Below are positions 22,611-26,062 of a stretch of 26,062 nucleotides of DNA, piece by piece (position 1 is the stretch's first letter; each line of letters begins with the position of its first letter). A model generated the notes under the pieces. It saw only the letters and a list, made by a program, of their open reading frames with translations. It was not told the origin of the DNA and did not search any database. A program made the translations under genes and the position numbers. Origin of the DNA: DATBGS01 sp036557885 (GTDB lineage Bacteria; Chloroflexota; Ktedonobacteria; Ktedonobacterales; DATBGS01); contig DATBGS010000094.1 in the NCBI GenBank assembly GCA_036557885.1, positions 1 through 26,062 on the forward strand, given 5' to 3'.

Positions 22611-22652
22611 CCCCTGCTTTGAGGGGTAGCCCCGGCCACCGTGCCGGGCAGC
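22611..22652 (+). repeat. Joined copies of two dispersed repeat modules
   Basis: CCCCTGCTTTGAGGGG (22611-22626) runs directly into a 27-base module starting GTAGCCCCGG (22626-22652), sharing one G. The second module is identical to the left arm of the 27-base hairpin at 13605-13665, but here the right arm is absent. Confidence 0.8.
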
Positions 22653-22662
22653 ACTGCAAGCA

Positions 22663-22695
22663 GGCCCCGCTGCCTGGGTTCCCAGGCGCGGGGCC
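22663..22695. repeat. Long hairpin in the leader
   Basis: GGCCCCGC (22663-22670) and GCCTGGG (22672-22678) pair with CCCAGGC (22681-22687) and GCGGGGCC (22688-22695), with one bulged T. Fifteen pairs with a two-base apex, so the tip is probably open by a pair or two. Confidence 0.7.
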
Positions 22696-22889
22696 ACTTG
22701 CGCATTCCGCCATCACTGGCGGAAAATACACAGCGGCCCCGCGCCTGGAAGATGCCGGGCGCGGGGTGAACATGGCGCGGGGGAGCTTAAGGCTGACTCG
22801 CGTCCGTTGTCCAAACGGTCTTCAGTTGTCAAGGTACGACGCCCCAGGCAGAGGGGGCAGGGTCGCCAGGACTTCAGGCGATTGCTTGT

Positions 22890-22918
22890 AGTATAACTGG
22901 AAATGGTCGAGTTGTCAA
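22890..22918 (-). promoter_or_regulatory. Near-consensus sigma-70 promoter reading left
   Basis: On the minus strand: TTGACA (22913-22918), exactly 17 bases, TATACT (22890-22895). The best promoter pattern in the window. The start point would be near 22883, about 390 bases before the start of the hypothetical gene at 22492. The decamer AGTTGTCAAG containing the -35 box recurs at 22824-22833, where no -10 is seen. Confidence 0.65.
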
Positions 22919-22939
22919 GACATTTTGGAGCTAATTTTT

Positions 22940-23533
22940 ATGGATTTTACCGAATTGGTACTCAAGCGCCGCATGGTGCGGCATTTTACGCCGGAGCCAG
23001 TCGCGCTGGAGGTGATCGAGCGCCTGCTGGACCTGGCGCGGCACAACCCCAGCGCCGGGTTCACGCAGGGGCAGGCGTTTGTTGTCGTGACGCAACCCGA
23101 CGTGAAGAAAGAGATTGCGCGGCTGTGCGGCGAAGATGAGGGCTATGTCGCGTCGGGCTTCCACCCGTTCATCTCAGAGGCGCCAGTGCTGGTGGTGGCC
23201 TGCACCAACGAGGCCGCCTATCATCGGCGCTATCAAGAGGCGGATAAGGTCAACGAGGATGGCAGAGAGATTGTCTGGCCCGTCCCTTACTGGCATATGG
23301 ATATTGGCTGCGCCGTGATGATTTTGCTGCTGGCGGTGGTCAATGAGGGGCTGGCGGCGGGCTTTGCGGGCGCGCACGATCTAGACGCGCTGCGGGCGCT
23401 GCTAGGCATCCCGGCGGAGGTGACGCCGGTGGGCGTCATTCCGATTGGGCATCCCGCGCCCGATAAACGCTCGCCTTCGCTGAAGCGCGGGCGCATCTCC
23501 GACAGCGCGTATATCCACCGCGAGGGGTGGTAA
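22940..23533 (+). CDS. Nitroreductase-family FMN oxidoreductase
   Basis: 197 residues. Opening KRRMVRHFTPEPV is the typical first FMN-phosphate-binding segment; RHNPSAGFTQGQAFVVV contains the second, and the late GIPAEVTPVGVIPIGHP is the conserved C-terminal segment. The middle region (EADKVNEDGREIVWPVPYWHMDIGCAVMILLLAVVNEGLAAGFAG) holds the dimer helix. Known family members reduce nitro groups, quinones or enones with NAD(P)H, or modify flavins; the substrate is not predictable. The ATG at 22940 has TTTGGAG about 11 bases upstream; an earlier in-frame TTG at 22925 is inside that site and rejected. Appears monocistronic; short repeat remnants (GCCCGGC, CAGGGACGCCGGGG) follow the stop. Confidence 0.9.
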   Translation: MDFTELVLKRRMVRHFTPEPVALEVIERLLDLARHNPSAGFTQGQAFVVVTQPDVKKEIARLCGEDEGYVASGFHPFISEAPVLVVACTNEAAYHRRYQEADKVNEDGREIVWPVPYWHMDIGCAVMILLLAVVNEGLAAGFAGAHDLDALRALLGIPAEVTPVGVIPIGHPAPDKRSPSLKRGRISDSAYIHREGW

Positions 23534-23577
23534 TTGCCCGGCTTTGCCCGGCAGGGACGCCGGGGAATGCTGGCTTT

Positions 23578-25116
23578 CTAGTCCGCGTGGGCGGGGTCTT
23601 CGGGGGCCAGGGGCAAGGTAAACCAGAAGTTGGCCCCTTTGCCAGGTTCGCTCTGCATGCCGACCTGCCCATGATGCAGCGTCACGAGGGTGCGGCAGAT
23701 ATACAGGCCCAGGCCCATCCCGCTCAGTGCGCCGCGCTGCGCCTTGCTTCCCACCGTCCGGTGAAACCGCTCCCAGAGGTGCGCCTTCACCTCCGGGGAA
23801 AGCCCAGGCCCGTGATCTTGCACCCAGACGCGGGCGCTGCACCCCTCCGTTCGCAGCCCAATCTCTATTGGCTGGTCCTCTGGCGAATATTTGACGGCAT
23901 TGGTCAGGTAATTGGTGACGACTTGCCCAATGCGGTCAGCATCTGCAACGACGGGAACAGGCGCGGCGGGGAGGTCGAGTTTCAGGACGCGGGTTGAGAC
24001 GAGCAGCTGCTGATGTTCGACGGCTTCTCGGACAACGGCGGCCAGATCGCAGCGCTGCGGGGAGATTTCGAGCGTATTGGCCTCAATGCGCGTGACATCC
24101 AGAAAGTCACCGATGAGCCGCTGCTGGACGCTCACCGAGCGCAGCGCTTCGCGGAGCGCCAGCGCCACGTTGTTGAGGGAGTTTGTGGCTTCCTCCGAAT
24201 GCCTGCCCTTCTGGAGAAACCGCTGCAAGCGTCGCCCGGCCAGTTCAATGTTGCCTTTGGTGACGGCCAGCGGGGTGCGCAGTTCGTGGCTGGCAAAAGA
24301 CACAAAGTCGTCTTTGCGGCGCTCCAGTTCTTTGCGCTCGGAGATGTCCAGAACGACAGTGAGCAGCAGGCTCCGCTGCTCATCAAAGAGCACAGCGCCC
24401 ACCATTACAGGAATCTGGCTGCCATCTTTGCGGATATAGGACTTCTCATAGGGGCCAGCCACCCCGGTTGCCAGCAAGCTCTGAATGGCCTGAGCATCGG
24501 CTTTCTTGTATTCGGGCGGGGTCATGGCATCCCAATTGACCTTGCCAGCCAGCAGGTCTTCGCGGGTGTAGCCAATCATCTTTAAATACACTTCGTTGGC
24601 TTCAGACACTTTCCCCGCGAGGTCTTCGACAGACAGCCCGACAATGTTGGATTCCGCCAGCCGCCGAAAGCGCAGGTCGCTTTGTCGCAGCGCTTCTTCG
24701 TTTCTGCGCAGCGCCTGTTCTATGCGGCGGCGCTGGGTCACATCGGTAAACATGCCCAGCGCCCCGACGATCTTTCCCTGGCTATCGGGGAGCGGGTTGG
24801 TATTTCCCATCACCCACACTTCGCTGCCATCCTTGCGCAGAAAACGGGTGTCGAAGGCTTCCGAAGTTCCATAGAGATTGTGGCGAATGCGCTCCAGGTG
24901 TTCGCCGCGTTCTTCGGGAAAGACGAACTCGTAGACGGTTCGCCCCAGCATCTCGGCAGGGGTGGTACCCAACAAAGCCGCCATGCGGTCATTAGCATAG
25001 AGCGTGTGGGCATCGGCATCAATCAACCAGATACCTTCGATTGCCGTTTGGATCATCGCGCGATACCATTCCTCTGGTATCTTCGGGCTTGCTTTTTCTG
25101 GTTCGTGGCTGATCAT
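23578..25116 (-). CDS. Soluble PAS-PAS hybrid sensor histidine kinase
   Basis: 512 residues, no membrane segment. Domains in order: PAS 1 at about 18-130 (GIWLIDADAHTLYAND ... GMFTDVTQRRR); PAS 2 with PAC at about 145-265 (YIRKDGSQIPVMV ... LDISERKELERRK); HisKA with phospho-acceptor H277 in FASHELRTPL; and HATPase with the N-box DRIGQVVTNYLTNAVKYSP, G1 VWVQDHGPGLSPE and G2 GMGLGLYICRTLV. All kinase motifs are intact. It would sense a cytoplasmic signal and pass phosphate to a response regulator, but none lies within the window, so it is an orphan kinase here. The ATG at 25116 has GAGGAACC before it. Same direction as the DUF4097 gene upstream, 97 bases apart. Confidence 0.93.
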   Translation of the reverse strand: MISHEPEKASPKIPEEWYRAMIQTAIEGIWLIDADAHTLYANDRMAALLGTTPAEMLGRTVYEFVFPEERGEHLERIRHNLYGTSEAFDTRFLRKDGSEVWVMGNTNPLPDSQGKIVGALGMFTDVTQRRRIEQALRRNEEALRQSDLRFRRLAESNIVGLSVEDLAGKVSEANEVYLKMIGYTREDLLAGKVNWDAMTPPEYKKADAQAIQSLLATGVAGPYEKSYIRKDGSQIPVMVGAVLFDEQRSLLLTVVLDISERKELERRKDDFVSFASHELRTPLAVTKGNIELAGRRLQRFLQKGRHSEEATNSLNNVALALREALRSVSVQQRLIGDFLDVTRIEANTLEISPQRCDLAAVVREAVEHQQLLVSTRVLKLDLPAAPVPVVADADRIGQVVTNYLTNAVKYSPEDQPIEIGLRTEGCSARVWVQDHGPGLSPEVKAHLWERFHRTVGSKAQRGALSGMGLGLYICRTLVTLHHGQVGMQSEPGKGANFWFTLPLAPEDPAHAD

Positions 25117-25213
25117 GGTTCCTCAAACTCGCTGTGCTGTTCAAGAACCCCAGTGCTTTTTTGTTTCTCATCATTATTTGTGCCAGGAAATCACTGTGCC
25201 CTAGCAGTTGCGC

Positions 25214-26062
25214 CTATAGCTGGTGCAGCGTGATGGAGCCGCTTTCGGTCTGAAGAATGATGGTGGAGCGCGGTGGGGCGCCAACGTCGCCCCGTGCCTC
25301 CGCGCCAGAGCTACCGGGCTGCACCTTCAGATCGGGAAATTCCGAGGTAATCGGGCCGCTTGCTGTGCTGGCATCCACATGGAAACTGGCATCTTTGGAG
25401 AGCCGGAGATCAATTGAGCCGCTCTCTGCTCGAAAGAGAAACGTGCCGCTTGGGATAAGGGTGCCCTGGAAATCAATCGAACCGTTGCTGGCCTGAAAAG
25501 ACGAATTGTCGGTGGCGCTCACATCGCGTACATTCATCGCGCCGCTGGTGGTGCTGAGCGTCATCTGCCCCTTGAGGTTGCTTCCCGTGATGTCGCCGTT
25601 GTCCGCCTTCAGGGTGAGCGCCCCGGCCAGGTTATCGGCTTGAATGAAGCCGCTGCTGGTATGCAGTTGGATGGTGCCGGTGATGTCGTTGGTCTGAATG
25701 GCGCCGCTGTTGACGGTGATACCTAGATTAGACTGGCTCGGAACAAAAATGTCAAATTCCAGCGTGCTATTGCTCAAGAACGCGGAGATGCCCGTCTCAT
25801 TGGCAGTGATGAGGAGCGTGTTGCCGCGCTGGGTGTAGCTGACTGGCAGCAAGCTGCTATCGCCCAGAAAGACATATTTGTTCGTCACCACGCTCACCTG
25901 CCCTGGCAAGCCGCTTTCGATATGCACGCTGCCGCTGGCGATATTCATCACCAACAGGGGAACGCTGCTTACGCTGAACAGTTTGCTCTCGCTGACCGTT
26001 CTATACAGGGCGAGAGAGGCCACCGCGACGACACCAACCACGACGGCAATCAGCAAGGTGAC
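25214..26062 (-). CDS. DUF4097 family adhesin-like protein (partial, N-terminus beyond window)
   Basis: At least 282 residues; the frame is open through the window edge and the only near-edge start is a TTG, so the true start is probably outside. The visible N-terminus is a membrane segment (LIAVVVGVVAVASLALY). The rest is a right-handed-solenoid-like series of short strands with repeated SG-x-I/V and NG-x-I turns: SGSVHIESG, SGAIQTNDITG, SGFIQADNLAG, NGDITGSNLKG, SGAMNVRDVSA, NGSIDFQG, SGSIDLRLSK and SGSITLHQL. This is the pattern of DUF4097 (putative adhesin) proteins. The signal anchor puts the solenoid outside the membrane. Often such genes lie with envelope-stress or PspC-type genes; here the only visible neighbour is the kinase. 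Confidence 0.82.
   Translation of the reverse strand, partial: VTLLIAVVVGVVAVASLALYRTVSESKLFSVSSVPLLVMNIASGSVHIESGLPGQVSVVTNKYVFLGDSSLLPVSYTQRGNTLLITANETGISAFLSNSTLEFDIFVPSQSNLGITVNSGAIQTNDITGTIQLHTSSGFIQADNLAGALTLKADNGDITGSNLKGQMTLSTTSGAMNVRDVSATDNSSFQASNGSIDFQGTLIPSGTFLFRAESGSIDLRLSKDASFHVDASTASGPITSEFPDLKVQPGSSGAEARGDVGAPPRSTIILQTESGSITLHQL

Larger units (their letters stand above)
22493..22889 (-). other. Hairpin-rich leader upstream of the hypothetical gene
   Basis: About 400 bases with no convincing gene. In plus-strand order it holds: stem CCCCGGC/GCCGGGG (22573-22579/22586-22592); the 16-base core (22611-22626) abutting the 27-base module shared with 13609-13635 (22626-22652); a 15-pair stem with one bulge (22663-22695); TTCCGCC/GGCGGAA (22705-22711/22718-22724); and CCCCGCGCC/GGCGCGGGG (22737-22745/22758-22766). 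If the promoter at 22890-22918 is active, all of this is transcribed ahead of the hypothetical gene. Confidence 0.6.

Noticed and set aside
22489..22773. Minus-strand 94-codon frame behind the strong promoter
   Set aside because: Consists of translated hairpins and repeat modules, has no ribosome site and overlaps the start of the hypothetical gene.

Overview
The window is GC-rich and densely coded on both strands. It looks like a chromosomal segment of a Chloroflexota bacterium, most likely of the Ktedonobacteria type. This is an inference from the gene style: an ECF sigma factor paired with a zinc-finger anti-sigma factor carrying an Asp-box propeller, several exported proteins built from repeated EGWAVG-type or Asp-box blades, a free-standing WD40 protein, a TPR protein and a soluble PAS-PAS histidine kinase. 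No rRNA, tRNA, CRISPR array, transposase or phage gene was seen. The window cuts a gene at each end.

Layout. 1-1306 (minus): ECF sigma factor and membrane anti-sigma factor, start and stop overlapping. 1732-2091 (minus): DUF3592-like protein. 2248-4738 (plus): ABC ATPase, a palindromic repeat element, a DinB-like protein and a hydrophobic ABC-2-like membrane protein. 4742-5741: TfoX-N-like and DoxX genes, divergent around a dyad. 6198-7401: TPR protein (minus) and YCII-like protein (plus). 7549-9144 (plus): membrane domain fused to DUF2071. 9148-11395 (minus): two tandem paralogous seven-blade propeller proteins. 11558-13565 (plus): alpha/beta hydrolase, then an FTR1 iron permease behind a large palindromic operator. 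13675-14911 (minus): small hypothetical and WD40 protein. 15356-17532 (minus): HEAT-like protein translationally coupled to an aldehyde dehydrogenase. 17783-21618 (plus): Asp-box lipoprotein, small lipoprotein plus helical secreted protein, nucleotidyltransferase, and a membrane protein that appears to start at CTG. 21638-22492 (minus): unknown protein with a long hairpin-rich leader. 22940-23533 (plus): nitroreductase. 23578-26062 (minus): histidine kinase and a DUF4097 protein cut by the window end.

Two themes stand out. First, surface sensing: four exported beta-propeller proteins (anti-sigma, two GW-repeat proteins, one Asp-box lipoprotein), a WD40 protein and a DUF4097 protein suggest a cell with much envelope-located repeat protein. 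Second, the intergenic regions are filled with short palindromic repeats that share modules. A 16-base core is present five times, once inside a coding region, and a 27-base module occurs at two places 9 kb apart. Minus-strand genes often sit behind recognisable sigma-70-type promoters (TTGACA with a 17-18 base spacer). The most testable regulatory signal is the nested 21-base-arm palindrome in front of the iron permease. I did not find a convincing wholly new multi-gene system. The strongest candidates for something undescribed are the propeller-bearing anti-sigma unit, the membrane-DUF2071 fusion, the HEAT-ALDH coupled pair, and the repeat family.
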